Source of the DNA: Darksidea phi | Taxonomy: Eukaryota > Ascomycota > Dothideomycetes > Pleosporales > Lentitheciaceae | DNA: 64,000 nucleotides | Assembly (NCBI GenBank): GCA_030770425.1 | Contig: JASJFT010000002.1 | Span: forward strand, 186,001-250,000 | Direction: 5' to 3' | Part shown: positions 34,505-46,280 of the stretch, in pieces | Numbering within the stretch: the stretch's first letter is position 1 | How the letters are laid out: the number at the start of each line of letters is the position of its first letter | Notes under the pieces: generated by a model | Databases searched by the model: none | What the model saw: the letters and a program-made list of their open reading frames with translations, nothing else | What the model was told of the DNA's origin: nothing | Program-made: the position numbers and the translations under genes

Positions 34505-35977
34505 ATGTTCTGGCAGGTTCTCGCGCTCGTTGCGCTGCGCGCACAAGATGTCTCTGCCCAAGGCAGACTCGGGGCCTCGGACTTCATCCGGTTCGGGTGC
34601 TCCCAACTTGTCATCGAGCGGACCGATCCGCTCGTGAATCCTGGGTTGATTCCATCACCGCACATGCATCAAGCAAGTATTCTCATGTACCGTTACTAGT
34701 GCTTTGAAAATTACTAACTTTCAATGAAGATTGTTGGAGGGAACTCCTTCAATGTGACGGTATGTTCCTCACCTCCATGTCTAGTCCGAGAACAACCATT
34801 TGACTGGGTGTAGATGGATCCTGCCGATATCGATCCCCCAAAGCAATCGACCTGCACATCTTGTATCTACACTGAAGACACAAGTACGTAGCCCGGGATA
34901 CAGACTATTTCACAAAATGCAAGAGAGCACATCTTTGGGTTGGGACAACAGATACTCGTACCGCATAAGCTATACTGACTTCGGTTCACACCATTTAGGC
35001 AACTACTGGACCGCTTCTATCTACTTCAAGTCCCCCGATAACGGCACGTTCAAACGCGTCCCGCAGATGGCTAATGGCCGCCAGAACGGAACCTTGCTGG
35101 AGCAAGAGGGAGGGCTCACTGTTTACTACATGCGACCATTCAGTGGTAGCAACAAGAAGACTGTCGTCCCAAAGCCGGTATGTATCTTCTCCGCTCACAG
35201 CGATCGATTACTTATATAAGTAAGGGTTTTCGAATGCTCGCCGGCGACCCAACACTTCGCAGCAAAACCGGTAAATCTCCCGGTATCTGTCACCGCTGCC
35301 TCAAAGCCAGCGAGCGCATCATGGGCGGAAACGGCGCCCCCTGCAGTTCTGGCGACACTTCTGAATTCCCCAACAAGCCCTGTCCCGGCGGTATTCGCGC
35401 TACTATTATCTTTCCGTCTTGCTGGGATGGCGTCAATCTAGACAGCCCAGACCACAAAAGCCATGTGGCGTATGCACCAGGTGTGAGGTCGGACGGGCTT
35501 GCAGGCGACAAGTGTCCCAGCACGCATCCCGTGAGGATTCCGCAGGTCATGTATGAGATCATGCATGACACATCTGGGCCGTTTAGCGATCCGAAGTATT
35601 TTAAAAATGGGAAGCAGCCGCTGGTGTATAGTTTTGGGGATCCGTAAGTCTTTCCCGTCTCCTTCGTGGCTGGGAGTAATCTGCTGACTTTTTCGAAGAA
35701 CTGGTCACGGACAACACGGAGATTACCTCTTTGGTTGGAAGGGTGATGCCCTTCAGCGCGGCATGGACGCTCTTGGAACCAAGTGTGGCAGTGAGGATTG
35801 CACTCAGGTCCTCACAGTCCAGGACGGCAGAAATGCTATTGGATGCACCAAGAAGCAGCAAGCTCAGGAAGATATTGGCACCACTTCTTGTATGTGAAAT
35901 CTTCTTCTATGTTGCAACGGGCAGCTGACATGATTTTAGGGCTCAAGGAACTTCCCGGCGGTATGATGGTCGCTTGA
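34505..35977 (+). CDS. secreted DUF1996-domain protein (364 aa, 7 exons)
   Basis: Exons are 34505-34672, 34730-34759, 34814-34883, 34999-35177, 35225-35643, 35699-35889 and 35940-35977. The first intron uses a GCAAGT donor instead of GT, with a good TACTAAC branch and AAG acceptor. Exon 2 has only 30 nt. The protein starts with a signal peptide (MFWQVLALVALRAQDVSA) and then shows the DUF1996 hallmarks: FIRFGCSQLVIERTDPLVNPG, PSPHMHQIVGGNSFN, a CTSC motif, SNYWTASIYF, GFRMLAGDP, IIFPSCWDGVNLDSPDHKSHVAY and [21 protein letters not shown]. The domain is common in fungal secretomes; its biochemical role is not established to my knowledge. The short C-terminal exon (WLKELPGGMMVA) matches the conserved end of the family. 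Confidence 0.9.
34673..34729 (+). other. GC-AG intron in the DUF1996 gene
   Basis: The exon ends CAA and the intron begins GCAAGT; no GT donor gives an in-frame join. TTACTAAC lies 15 bases before the GAAG acceptor. Joining gives HMHQ-IVGGNSFN, the conserved family motif, which supports the non-canonical donor. Confidence 0.85.
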
Positions 35978-36092
35978 GCGACATATCTATCGACCTTTGA
36001 GGTTGACGGTCCAGACATCTTCATTGTACAGTCAAAGGATCCTCGCGTAGCAATGTCCAGTCCAGAAATTGTACTGCTTTTCATTCATTCCC

Positions 36093-36791
36093 CTAAAGCT
36101 TGCTCAATAGTGGCTTTTCTTCCCACAGCCCAACAAGCCCCTCCGGATTTGTTCCTAGCACTGGATCCCTTGCTGGCTTCGGCACGCTCCAGACCTGCTT
36201 CTCCCTTCCCTTATGCTCGCCGCCCACCGCAAAATCCCAATCATTCTCTCTCGGGTAACTGCCCATCATCATGAAATGCTCTCCCAATTCAATCTTCTCG
36301 AAGAACTTGCGGGCCTTCCCAGGCTCCCTAATAGCCTTGCCATTCTCATCTTTACACTGCAGGAAAATGATTTCCGAGACGTACGGCTTCGGATCGTATG
36401 TCTTATGCGCCACTCCCGCTGGTAAGATAAATACATCGCCCTTTTTCGCTTCGACCCATATCCCACCTTCTTCATGCCCATTACCGTGCGTATGCTCCTC
36501 TTCATCTTCGGAAGTATCAGCGACACCAAAGCGGATTGTTGCACCTTGCCCTGCTATTACAGTCATGCATTCATGCGCCTGCGAGTGGTAGTGCGACGCC
36601 TGCGTTGGACCGTATCGTGCAACCCATTGCGATTCCCAGCCATTGCTTGCGTAGAGGTCGTAGAGGTCGCGCGGGCTGAAAGAAGGTTCTTCGATTTTGG
36701 AGAGGAGGAGGCCCGGGTAGTGGATCAAGACATGAGGTGAGTTGGGAATTAGGGGCGTGGGGGGGATTGTGTAGGTGCGGACTTCAACCAT
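36093..36791 (-). CDS. cupin-domain protein (RmlC-like fold, 232 aa)
   Basis: Single exon, start ATG at 36791. Cupin motif 1 reads HYHSQAHECMTVIAGQG (about residues 67-83) and motif 2 GDVFILPAGVAHKTYD (about 119-134). The His and Glu metal ligands are present, so a metal-binding beta-barrel is likely. An acidic insert EDEEEHTHGNGHEEGG between the motifs could be a loop with extra His. The overall pattern is like the YjlB-type single-domain cupins of bacteria and fungi, whose substrates are unknown. It converges on the DUF1996 gene with only 115 bp between the stops. Confidence 0.85.
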   Translation of the reverse strand: MVEVRTYTIPPTPLIPNSPHVLIHYPGLLLSKIEEPSFSPRDLYDLYASNGWESQWVARYGPTQASHYHSQAHECMTVIAGQGATIRFGVADTSEDEEEHTHGNGHEEGGIWVEAKKGDVFILPAGVAHKTYDPKPYVSEIIFLQCKDENGKAIREPGKARKFFEKIELGEHFMMMGSYPRENDWDFAVGGEHKGREKQVWSVPKPARDPVLGTNPEGLVGLWEEKPLLSKL

Positions 36792-37869
36792 TCTTTTATG
36801 AAAGCAAGTGAATATTTAACTCGTGTGATCTTATTATTATCCAGGGAACGAGATAAGGACTTGGATTTTATATATTAGAGAAATGGTCTCTTGTATTACA
36901 AATGAGGTCATGGTTGATAGGAGCTACCCCGCGTGTGTCCGGAATGGATGCCGCAATTCGGAAACTCTGCCGTAGTGCATCATATTTTCAGGAGCAGTAA
37001 AGTAGAAACGGCTGTAAGGAACAAAACATAAAGTATCAGCTCCTATATTTCAAGGCCGTTTCCATAGGATATAGGAGTTTAGGACCTCAATTCTGGAGAC
37101 TTCGTTGTGGTACGCAAAAGTTAGGAGGGCGAAAAACTAACGACGGTGGTGTATACCTGTTTCTGAAAACGCAGGAGAAAACGACAAAGCATGTGGCCTT
37201 GAAGATTTTATTTCATATTGATAGAGAAACCAGGGATTTTTTCCAAGCATAACTATCATAGCTATTGTTTTGAATGCGCAAAGCTTCATCCAAGTGGAGA
37301 GCAATCTCTAAAGCGCATGCCAACTGATTGCGCCAGTTTTACGGTCTCCCCATGGCATAACCCGAAGGCGCATTTTAGTGTTTGTAGTATGTTTCAGGGA
37401 AGGAAAGCCACTAGATGCATGGTTCTCGATGGCGGTATTTTCAGAGAGTGGGAGATGGGAAGCCCCAAAAGCCAAGACATGTTTTCTGATCTGTACACAT
37501 TTCAGAGCCCAGGCACGATGGACCTCCCACATGACGCTCTATTAACTCGGAGTGAGATTGCGCAGTGAGGAAGTAAAAGCGGGAATAAAGGAAGGAATCT
37601 AAATAACAGAAGGAGCTGGAAAGGGAAGAGACGATGCATTCGACTTTTTGAGACATACAGGATAATATCAATCTCCACCGCCCCAATATAGTATTAGCCA
37701 TTGGAATATGGTTAATCTTAAGATCTGTCCAAACTGAAAAGCTGGGCAATTACAACATATACCAGTAGAAGAGGGAATCTATATCCGAAAGACGAACGCC
37801 AAGCCATGCAAATCTGCTCAAGTCAATGAACAAGCTAGACGGGTGTATTTATACAGGCATCATCCACAC
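36792..37869. other. 1.1 kb intergenic, nothing recognisable
   Basis: The cupin promoter is at the left and the Rab 3' flank at the right. Open frames 37218-37568 (+) and 37441-37749 (-) overlap as shadows without motif support. Confidence 0.4.
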
Positions 37870-38710
37870 TCAACAGCACCCGCCACCCCAACCTTGCTGC
37901 CCCTTCTTCCCCCTCGCCGCATCATTCATCCCTAAATTAAGCTTCGCGGTGTTCCCACCCCCTGCGCCCGGTCCTTTCACTCCACTGCGCCGGTCATTCA
38001 AATCGTACTTCCCTGCCTCAATATTCTGATATATCCTCTCCGCAACCTCCAAAAACGCCCTTTCCACACCCTCTCCAGACTTCGCACTTGTCTCCACATA
38101 CTGCATGACGCCATTCGCTCGACACCATTCCTCCGCCTCCTCTTTCGAAACTTGTCGCTTGTTCTCGGCGTCTTGGTCTTGTTCCGATACTGTTGATGCA
38201 GAGGCGAGATCTGATTTGTTGCCTACGAGGACTACTACGATGCCTTCTTCTGCAATTTGGCGGAGGTCGTGTAGCCAGCTTGTCACACTGAGGAATGTGT
38301 TCTTTCGGGAGATGTCGAAGACTAGAAGGGCGCCTGATGCGCCTCGGAAATAACTCCTTGTTATGCTTTTGTATGTTTCCTGGCCTGCGGTATCCCATAG
38401 CGAGAGCTTCATGTGTTTCTGTGGCTGCTGTTGCTGTTTCGACGGTGAGGTAGCTGGGTCGGCTTTGGAGGGGTCATTGATGCCGAGAGCGAGAGAGGCG
38501 GGTGGGCCGACAGGGACGATACGTGAACCGAACTCTACGCCGATGGTAACGTCATGGTGGGGAGAGAAGCGGCCTTCGCACAGGCGGACCGTGAGCTGGG
38601 GGAGTTAGTAGGGCGGAAGGGAAGCATGAGAACATACGCACGCTAGATTTGCCGCATCCTGAGTCGCCTAACGAGACTATCTTCGCGATATAATCCCATG
38701 ATTGAGACAT
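37870..38710 (-). CDS. Rab family small GTPase, Rab2/Rab4/Ypt4 type (264 aa)
   Basis: Exons are 38710-38642 and 38595-37870 with a 46-bp intron. The P-loop is split by the splice site (GDSGCGKSS, then LTVRL). G-motifs: TIGVEFGS (switch I), WDTAGQE (G3), GNKSD (G4), ETSAKS (G5), and a prenylatable GGCC C-terminus. YKSITRSYFRGASGALLVFDISRKNTF is closest to Rab2/Rab4. About 35 residues rich in Pro/Ala/Gln (PPASLALGIND to QQQQPQKHM) lie between strands beta2 and beta3, where Rabs usually have about 6-8. A second acidic insert (ASTVSEQDQDAENKRQ) follows the G4 motif. Rabs of this branch act in Golgi/endosome transport; the precise orthologue is uncertain, so no symbol is given. Confidence 0.88.
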
Positions 38711-39266
38711 GTGTGTGCAGTGCGCCAAACGGCGGCTGTGCCTGGGATCTGGGCTTGTTTGGTGGTGACGCGCGAGCTTGCCGAGCTGCTTGTGATGACG
38801 ATGTCGAGATGCGCTCGATGTACTTTGTCAAACTAGGAGTCAAGTGTAAGAGGAGTCCTCCATAAGAACGAGCAGCGAGTGAATGAGTTTGGCGGGGGTT
38901 TGTCTGTGGGGAAGAGTGATGGTGGAGACAAGCATGGATGGAGTTCAAGTGCAGTGTGGCTGGTGCGTCATACCCGATGGCGTAAGTAGCTCGGCAGTCA
39001 AGCTGAAGAGGCGCCCGTGATACTGCACCTAGGATTACTCCAAGTAACTGACGGACCCAAAAGCCAAAAGAGCAAAGTATTGAGAGCAGCTCTTCATTTA
39101 GAATGACTTAAAGACCCTAAAGACACGCCTGATGGTATCACCCCAACGCCTGACCACCACGAGCTGCCACCCTGACCCAAAGCTTTGAGCGCCCTTTTCA
39201 CCTAAAAGTAGAAATCTGAATGCCTACTCCTTCAAGCTCCTAGAAAAAGGACGAAAAGGACTCGGA
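38711..39266. other. intergenic, Rab promoter region
   Basis: About 560 bp between two minus-strand genes. It holds the Rab 5' flank and the GCP2 3' flank. No distinct element. Confidence 0.4.
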
Positions 39267-42092
39267 CTATACTCCGAAGCCCTCAATTGTAGCACTAACC
39301 ATCCCGCCCTCCCCAGCACTCGCCAACCTCGCACACAAACTCAAGAAAACCACCGTCTCAGTTGCCGCCAAATAATTCAAAGTATCAAGCAAAATCTTCA
39401 AATGCCTTGCAAAGTTTTCCTCATATTTGCCCAACATATCGAACATCTTATCGACTCTTTGTGGATCATACACAAACTGTCCTGCTTTCGATGCTCGTTG
39501 GGAACCGAATGAGGATCCCGTGGTTTTAGATTTAGCGGTTTGATGGACAGAGGACTGGGCATTTGCTTGTGCGACGAGGTCTGGATCACCGGTGATGAGG
39601 TAGCGGGAGAGAGATTGCGTGAAGGTGGCGAACATGGCGCAAGTGGACATTATTTTGTTGTTGATCTGGACGACGTTAACATCGATTCCTCATGTCATCA
39701 AACGAGGCGTAGGTAGGAAAGAATTACTTACTCGTAGCAGCTTACTGTTAGTAAGCATGCATTCTTTCAAACAAGTAGCCAAAAAGTCCACATGGTCCTG
39801 CATCAGCTCATCCACCGTCCTCTCTACACCCCCATCTTCACTCGCTCTTCTCTTGCCCTTGCCGTCTTCTTTCCCTTCTTCGCTGAGCCGTGACATCAAC
39901 GCTACCCAATTCGGCTCAATGACTTCGGCAGTGCAGTAGTATAGCAGTTGTTGCACGAAGACCAACATTCGCGCCCGTAAGGTCCAAGCGCGCCGTTTCC
40001 AATGCTCGATACGTGGGTTCTTAGAACGATGTTTCCACGCCCCATGCTTGCCTTGCTCAAGCCAGCAGTCTACGAGGCTAGTTTCGAGATGCCGAAGGGA
40101 GAGGAGGTAGCGGAAGAGGAGCTGGTACCGGGTCAACGTTACTCGGCTGACGACTAGGGAAAGCGGGAATGGCATCTCATAATCAAAAACGAGCGCTTGG
40201 AAACCCGTGAGGTTGCTGTCGTCTGTTACGGTGGTAGTAGCGACGTTGGCGGGCGTAAGGTAATTCGTGATGGAACCTGCGTTTGCAGCATCTTGATCAA
40301 TACCAGTCACGGTGACAATGTTCATGAGCCAGTTCGTGAGGCCTGTTTCCTTGATCTGCACTTTGACATCTTCCTTGTATGGATCTTCCGCTGCGACAGA
40401 ACCAGGTTGTCGAACAACGATGTCGAGGAGTGATTGTAGTTTTCCGATATTGACGTTCTTGGCCGGTTTCTTTAGCTCCGACGCACCTAGCTCGAGAAAG
40501 TAGGAGAAGAAATCCGAGCGATCAAGGAAGAAATAATGCTTCAGTGAGCGTAATCGTGCAGGCAATTGATGTGTCGTAAGAAGAAGGTTGAAGAGTGAAG
40601 AATTTGCATAAGCATATGCGGAATTTACATTATCCAGGAATCGGGGATCGTCGAAACTTGTGGGGACATCTTCGACTGTCTTGCTGATATCAACACCGCC
40701 GCATTCACGGACGACGTTGAGATACTTACCGGCGAGAAGCACCTTACCCTTCACGCCTTCGAGTTGTGGCGGGACGAGGGCGTCTCGCATCGTGTATCGC
40801 TTTTCCCAGTACTCATCGGTGTAGTCCTGATCGAGTCTCTCCCTCTTGATGCTCTTCTGCTCCTTGATCAGGAACTCCGCGTGCGGGTCCTTAATGCCGC
40901 CATGATGTAGCCATTCATTGAGCATAGCCATGTACGGCTTGCTAGCCTCACGCAGTAACGTTGTAAGTAGTTCTCGGGCCGCCGGATCGCCTGACATCGA
41001 CGACAGCCTTCTTGTAATGAGGCCCAGGACGCTCCCACCCTTGCATATCTTCTTGCTGGTAAGCTGAACATTGCCACCCTCTCGAAGTGATTCCAAGATG
41101 CCCTCGAAATTGTCGGTGTCATCTGCAGAGTCTTCCGACTCGTCATCTTCTAGAACACCATTCGCCTTCAGCAACTCGATTCCCGTTGTGTAAAGCTGAA
41201 ACAGCATATGGCTCGTCTGTTTGGTGTGCAGATTGAGTACATGTAATGTAAACGACTCGTTCGTCAACATTTGGTGTTCCAATTGCGCCATTAGCGTCAG
41301 ATAGTCCTTCAGCAGCCTCCGCACTGCCGCGCATAGCGAGTGATTGACCGCACCATACTCCTCTCTGCCCAGCACCTCCACACACGTCTCCACCGCGATA
41401 TAGTGCGTTGCCATCTTCAGCATCGACTTGGTCAAGTCCCTCAAGCTTGGATCCAGGCCAGGTAAGATGCGGAACTGCGGCCCCACGAGCCGTTCCTTCT
41501 CTTCGTGCGGATTATACGAGTCGCTGAACCGAATGTACTGCCCCTCAAACCCCATGAAGACGAATAGCAGGTCTTCTATTATGGCACTCTCTTGCTGGTC
41601 TAGTGACAATTGGGCGAGTGGTGGAGGCTGTAACGTGACGGGCGCGGTCGAAGCGAGCGGGGGTATGGAGATGCGCGTCGCGAGCGGAGCAGTGGTATGC
41701 GAGACGAGCGTAGCTTGCGGATCCCATGGTGTCTGAGTTTCGTCTGTAGTCATATTCCTCCTTGTGCTAGCCGAACTTGCACCAGCTCTGTCCTGTTTCG
41801 GCTTCTCCGTCTTCGTCCTGGCGTTGACTCGACTTTCCGAAGTATGCTTCAACGGGCTCCTCGTCCGCCGTATCTCCACCTCTCGCTCTCTTACTTCCCT
41901 CCTTTCCACGCGCCGTTCACCCGTCCCTGCCGTGTTCGACTGTTTTCGTGCATGCGACGTTGTCGAGCTGCGTCTTTCATTTTCCCCGCTCATGGTGCCA
42001 GACGGAACGCGGGGTCGTGTCGAGGACGTGTAGTTTGCAGAGCGCCGGTCAGCAGTGGACGAGGCTTTCATGTTCGGATTGCGTGTTGTCAT
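39267..42092 (-). CDS. SPC97: gamma-tubulin complex component 2 (GCP2/Spc97, 919 aa)
   Basis: Exons are 42092-39732 and 39665-39267, with a 66-bp GTAAGT-CAG intron in phase 0 joining NSKLLR to INNKIMST. The start is the ATG opening MTTRNPNMK; the frame stays open further upstream without a better start. Residues 1-150 are disordered, with many Arg and Ser. GRIP1 begins near IIEDLLFVFMGFEGQYI. The GCP2-specific core KPYMAMLNEWLHHGGIKDP, the EYWEKRYTMRD segment and GKYLNVVRECGG match GCP2 rather than GCP3. GRIP2, the gamma-tubulin-binding half, contains RYQLLFRYLLSLRHLE and EHWKRRAWTLRARM and finishes across the intron. GCP2 and GCP3 with gamma-tubulin form the small complex that nucleates microtubules at spindle pole bodies. 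A Lys/Glu-rich insert (EEGKEDGKGKRRASEDGG) lies in GRIP2. Confidence 0.92.
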
Positions 42093-42429
42093 GGTCGCGA
42101 CAGCGGTGCGCCATAGGACTCGGAGTGTGTTTGTTGTGTTTGTTATGCGGTCCTGTTTAATGGGGCTGCAGCGAACTGGACGTGTTGTCCCCGCGCGTCG
42201 CGCAGGAAGCAACTTTAAGCGAGTTGGGCTCTCTACGCCATGCCGTAGTGAACACAAGAGATGAAGCATGCCATTCATGGTAGAATGTCTGTGTATGCAA
42301 CCGAGGAATGCTCTAGGTGTAATCTAACTCCAGGAGTATTTAAAGCGCCCTAGCTATGCAGAAAATATCCAAAGACCAAGGACCAAACTCCATCAATGCA
42401 ATGCTCTTGTCTGCTCTCGCTACGTCGTT
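42093..42429. other. short intergenic region between GCP2 and the Pns1-like gene
   Basis: About 340 bp containing the GCP2 5' flank. Nothing specific seen. Confidence 0.4.
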
Positions 42430-44804
42430 TCACACTTCATATCGCCCTCTGCCTTGGGTAGCCACTTCATTGCCAAACAGCTTCCCGGCTTCCACGCAAT
42501 ACCTTGCCTCGCCATTCCCATCCATTCCAACTTCGCTGCCCCAACAGATTAGCACAGCGTCCAGGATACCTCCTAGTACTCCTTCCATTGCGCCTAAGGC
42601 TCCCCAGCCGATCGCAGCGCTGATCAGGCCAACTACATACGCGTATAGGCTACCTGCGTAGGGTACTGTATCGTTGCCAATCTGCAGCAGCCTTGCCGTC
42701 GAAACCCAACCTCCGAAGCCGAGAGCAAGCGTAACCACCCAGCGGATTGCGTGGAGCAGGAGTTTAGCATAACGGTATGAAAGCAGTGAGGGTCGAGGGT
42801 GCGACGGTGCGAAAGAGCGCGGGCCAAGAGTAGTTGTTGGAGAGGAGAAGATGAAAGTCATGGTAGAAAGGCCGCGCCCCGCCGCCGAGAGGGGAAGCCC
42901 GTGGATAGAAGCATATGTCAAGGTGAGCGGATTCGTCAGTGAGACGATTGGTGTCGGCATAACTGAGTAGGCACACATACTGATAAGGCCGGTGATGCGC
43001 CGTGGAAGCATTATGAGCGGAAGCCGGACGAGAAGGGAGAGCAGGGTGGAGAGGCAGATAGTGCCAGCCATAGTGTACGTTGCATGAGCAAGCGAGGCTT
43101 GAACGACTGTTCGGGCTGCAGGCGCGGGGACGCTATTGCGATGAAAGTACCACTGAGAGACGGTTGCTGCAGTTGTGGCTCTCTGTACTCCGGCGATCAC
43201 GCTCAGCACCCAGAAATAATCTAAGAAGAAGACGACGCCAAGCCACCAGGTGCCCAGATCGATGACCCAGCGGGATTTGGTGAAGTGGCCGCCGAGGAAC
43301 AAGCGCGTGAACATGAGCATCCATATCCAGGACCATAGCACAACGCACGCTAGTGTGCCAATACCCACAAATAGCAGAGGAGACTGCGCTCGGAGAATTT
43401 CGCCGGAGAACTCCAGCATCCCTGCGGCCTTTTGTAGCGAGTGTCGTCCTTTCCAGGTTGTGTAAACCCAGAACACGGCGAAAGCGAGTGGGCCTACTGA
43501 CATCCACCGCATGAGTTTATCCTGGACGCTGTCGCCGTGCCATGACCCCTTGAAGCTGGATATGAGTGGGTACAAAAAGAATGAGAAGGAAATAACCGGC
43601 ACAGCCACAAGAATCAGCATAATCAGTGGCCGAGCGAAAGACCGTAGCAAAGACAGCCATAGCAGGCCTACCAAAACCGAGACTAGCGAATAGACTCCTA
43701 TCAGGTGAAATGACGAGTGTAAGACCGTATAGATTGTATCTCCGAGCGGATGCTTCCTGTCCGGGGGGGATTCTTGCAGTAAATATATGAAGAAAATGCC
43801 GATGATTGCACACTGGGCGATGACGAAGAGCTCGGCCCAGAAAAAGTTGTGTCTCGGCGGGTCTATAGGTTCCTCGCCCACTAGTTCCGGTACAGATTCG
43901 CGATCGGGGCTCATAGGCGGATTTTCTAGAAAGGTATCTTCGTCCGTCTCTTCTGGTATAGGTAGTTGCGCTCTTAAAGGACTCCTCCCACGTATTGGTC
44001 GCGGCATATTCCGGAGTTGCTGATACGATGGGGGTGGATCGTTGTTGCGATATATATTATCTCTTTCCATCTCTTCTAAACTACCACAATCCGTAGAGGC
44101 CAGCTCGATGTCGACTAGTTTGCCCTTCCCTTTACTGCTCGGTGCGCTGGACTCGGACAGCGGCACGCTCTCGGCTCGATCTCCATATTCTGCGTTCGTG
44201 ACTATCGTCGATCGTCCGCGTTCTGTAGGCTTGTCTCCTCTCCAAGAGCTCTTAATGCCTCGCCCCAGTCCATAACCGGCATCTCCCTCAACGCTGCCTC
44301 CGTCTGCTGTGTGGTCGGACTTCTGTTCCAAATCGTCGTCTACCTCCGAGGACGCTGAGAGGTTGCTCGCGCCAAACTGCCGCCGCGAGCGTTGTAGGGC
44401 GTAATGGTCTGCCATTTCACGATCGTGCTCGACATGGTCGTCCTCTTCCCGGAAGTCGTCCGTAGCTGAGTAGAAGAGCGGCGCGGGAGCGTTCGAGGTG
44501 CGCGAGGCAAAGGCAAAGCGGGACATCGCTTGCGAGTTATACGGGTTCGGCATGGCGCGGCGCTGGAGGTATCCCGCTGGAGCTCGCGATCGTGAGGACT
44601 GGCGCTGTCTATCGAGGTGATTACGGGCAAAAGGTGTGTCGGGTTGGCCAAGAGACAACCGCGACTGCGACTGCGAGAGGAACTTGGAGGCATCTGAGGG
44701 CACGTTGGTCAGTCACACGAGTCGCCAGCCGTTCTAAGCCAGAGGCGTCGCTGCTGTCACATGTACCTGATAAGGGCACGGGCAGGCTTACATTCGGAAA
44801 ACAT
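42430..44804 (-). CDS. PNS1: Pns1/choline-transporter-like (CTL) membrane protein (758 aa)
   Basis: The first exon is only 13 nt (44804-44792, encoding MFSE plus one base). It is spliced over a 98-bp GTAAGC-CAG intron to 44693-42430, giving MFSEYASKFLSQSQSRLSLG. Starting instead within the long second frame would lose the conserved beginning. Residues 1-290 are hydrophilic and Ser/Arg/Glu-rich, probably cytosolic. Then about ten hydrophobic segments follow, beginning FFWAELFVIAQCAIIGIFFI, with the CTL pattern (ATVSQWYFHR, AGTICLSTLLSLLVRLP). CTL/SLC44 proteins are plasma- or organelle-membrane proteins; fungal Pns1 has no firmly proved substrate. The C-terminus after the last helix is short (RYCVEAGKLFGNEVA), as in the family. 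Confidence 0.88.
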
Positions 44805-45543
44805 AGTGGGCAACCTGGAGAAGCGCTGGGCGCGTGCCTGTGCAGCTTCCTGCAGGCGACACTGGTGGTTTTAAAGCGGTTGCGGCCTGGTTGTGGGTGG
44901 GGAGTCAGGGAGGTCAGCCGGTGAGGCGAGCGGCGGTACAAGAGGCAGCAACAGCGGATGACGCAGTGCGAAAGGCATCCAGCTGGGTCTGTGCCGCGAG
45001 GAGCTGGGGAGATGTTACGTGTGACTGATAGTGCTGCAGAGGTAGGAATGCGTTAAGAGTAACGACCGAGGATATTAGGGCGTCGACGGGGAAGTCTGAG
45101 GTGGAGCTTGTTGTTTCTCTATCGTCACGCCCGCCAAGGACGCCTTCACCATTCCCGGCATCGGATCGCTTATCCTAGCGCACGGGCCGCCACATCTCTC
45201 GTATGTTTGGAGGTTTCCAACGTCCCTGCATCATACATCGCCCAACTCTACGAGCAATAACAGATGCTCCTTCCTATGATATCTCACCATGCTGTACCTT
45301 ATGTCGACCACTATTTCATATGAAGCAAGTGTCAGAGTTGCACTCGACTAGAAGTACACTGCTCCTTTTATGACCACTTTCCATTACGCCGAAGACCAGA
45401 AAGTATGTACATAAGAATCCCTCCAAAAGATTTCAAAGCCACGCCCTCTTTCGTATCCCTTCTTCAGCACCGCCAACAGATTCACGTGAGTCTTGTCGTC
45501 ACATCCACAATTCCTTTTAGGACCCCTCGGAACGACCGCCAAC
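44805..45543. other. intergenic, Pns1-like promoter region
   Basis: About 740 bp upstream of the Pns1-like gene and downstream of an unknown minus-strand gene. The part near the gene is GC-rich. No gene is supported. Confidence 0.4.
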
Positions 45544-46280
45544 TCACTCAGAATCGCTCTTCAATTCAATCTCAAATTCCTGGAACGGCGATACGCTCTG
45601 CTGCAGGAACTGAAGCACCTTATCCTCCACTGGCATCAACCTTGGGTCACGCCCCACCGTCTTCCATTCCAGGACTTCGCCGGTCTTCTCCGTAATCTTT
45701 CCATGAACAACGTCAGCCCACGTGCCAAAGGAATTGTTCGTCAAGAGCCAATCTGCTGAATGCTCGTCTTCCGCGATCTATTTTATATCTAAGTCAGGAA
45801 CTCAATTTCCATTCGAAGACGATGCAGTTGGACGATACGTACCATATTGATGATTCCCTGCTCATCAAACATTGGCTTCGTCATGCGCAGCATGAGCTGG
45901 AAAGTCTGCATGTCCCGGCCATCCACCTCGGCACGCTCACCTGTCTTGAATACGAGGTACTGAACGTTCTCGACCGCCTCAAGAATAACCCGCTGCTCCT
46001 GGGGCTTCTTCCAGTCAATGGTGTAACTCAAGACCTGCGACTTGCCTTCTTCGTCGTACTCCAAAGTGGAGAAGACGCACTTGCTCCAGTCGCCGACGGC
46101 GTCCTTAGGAACGATACCGAGACCGGTCGCTAAGACGCCAGGCGAGCGCCGGTACTCGAAACGCGTCACATAGAAGCCCTCGCGTGGAACCGGGTCGTCC
46201 AGTATCTTCGACGTGGCGGCCTGCTTTGATGGGGCGAGGCTTGCTCCGAAGGTGTACGGTGGGTTGAAGGATGTGGCCAT
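45544..46280 (-). CDS. conserved-looking protein of unknown function (223 aa, 2 exons)
   Basis: Exons are 46280-45843 and 45777-45544, joined by a 65-bp GTACGT-TAG intron in phase 0. I do not recognise the family. The protein is soluble and of mixed alpha/beta composition. Segments with the character of a folded core are EGFYVTRFEYRRSPG, WSKCVFSTLEYDEEG, VENVQYLVFKTGE and QTFQLMLRMTKPMFDEQGIINM, then HSADWLLTNNSFGTWADVVHGK after the intron. No signal peptide, transmembrane helix or catalytic motif is apparent. The start is the first ATG of the frame (MATSFNPPYTFG). Confidence 0.75.
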
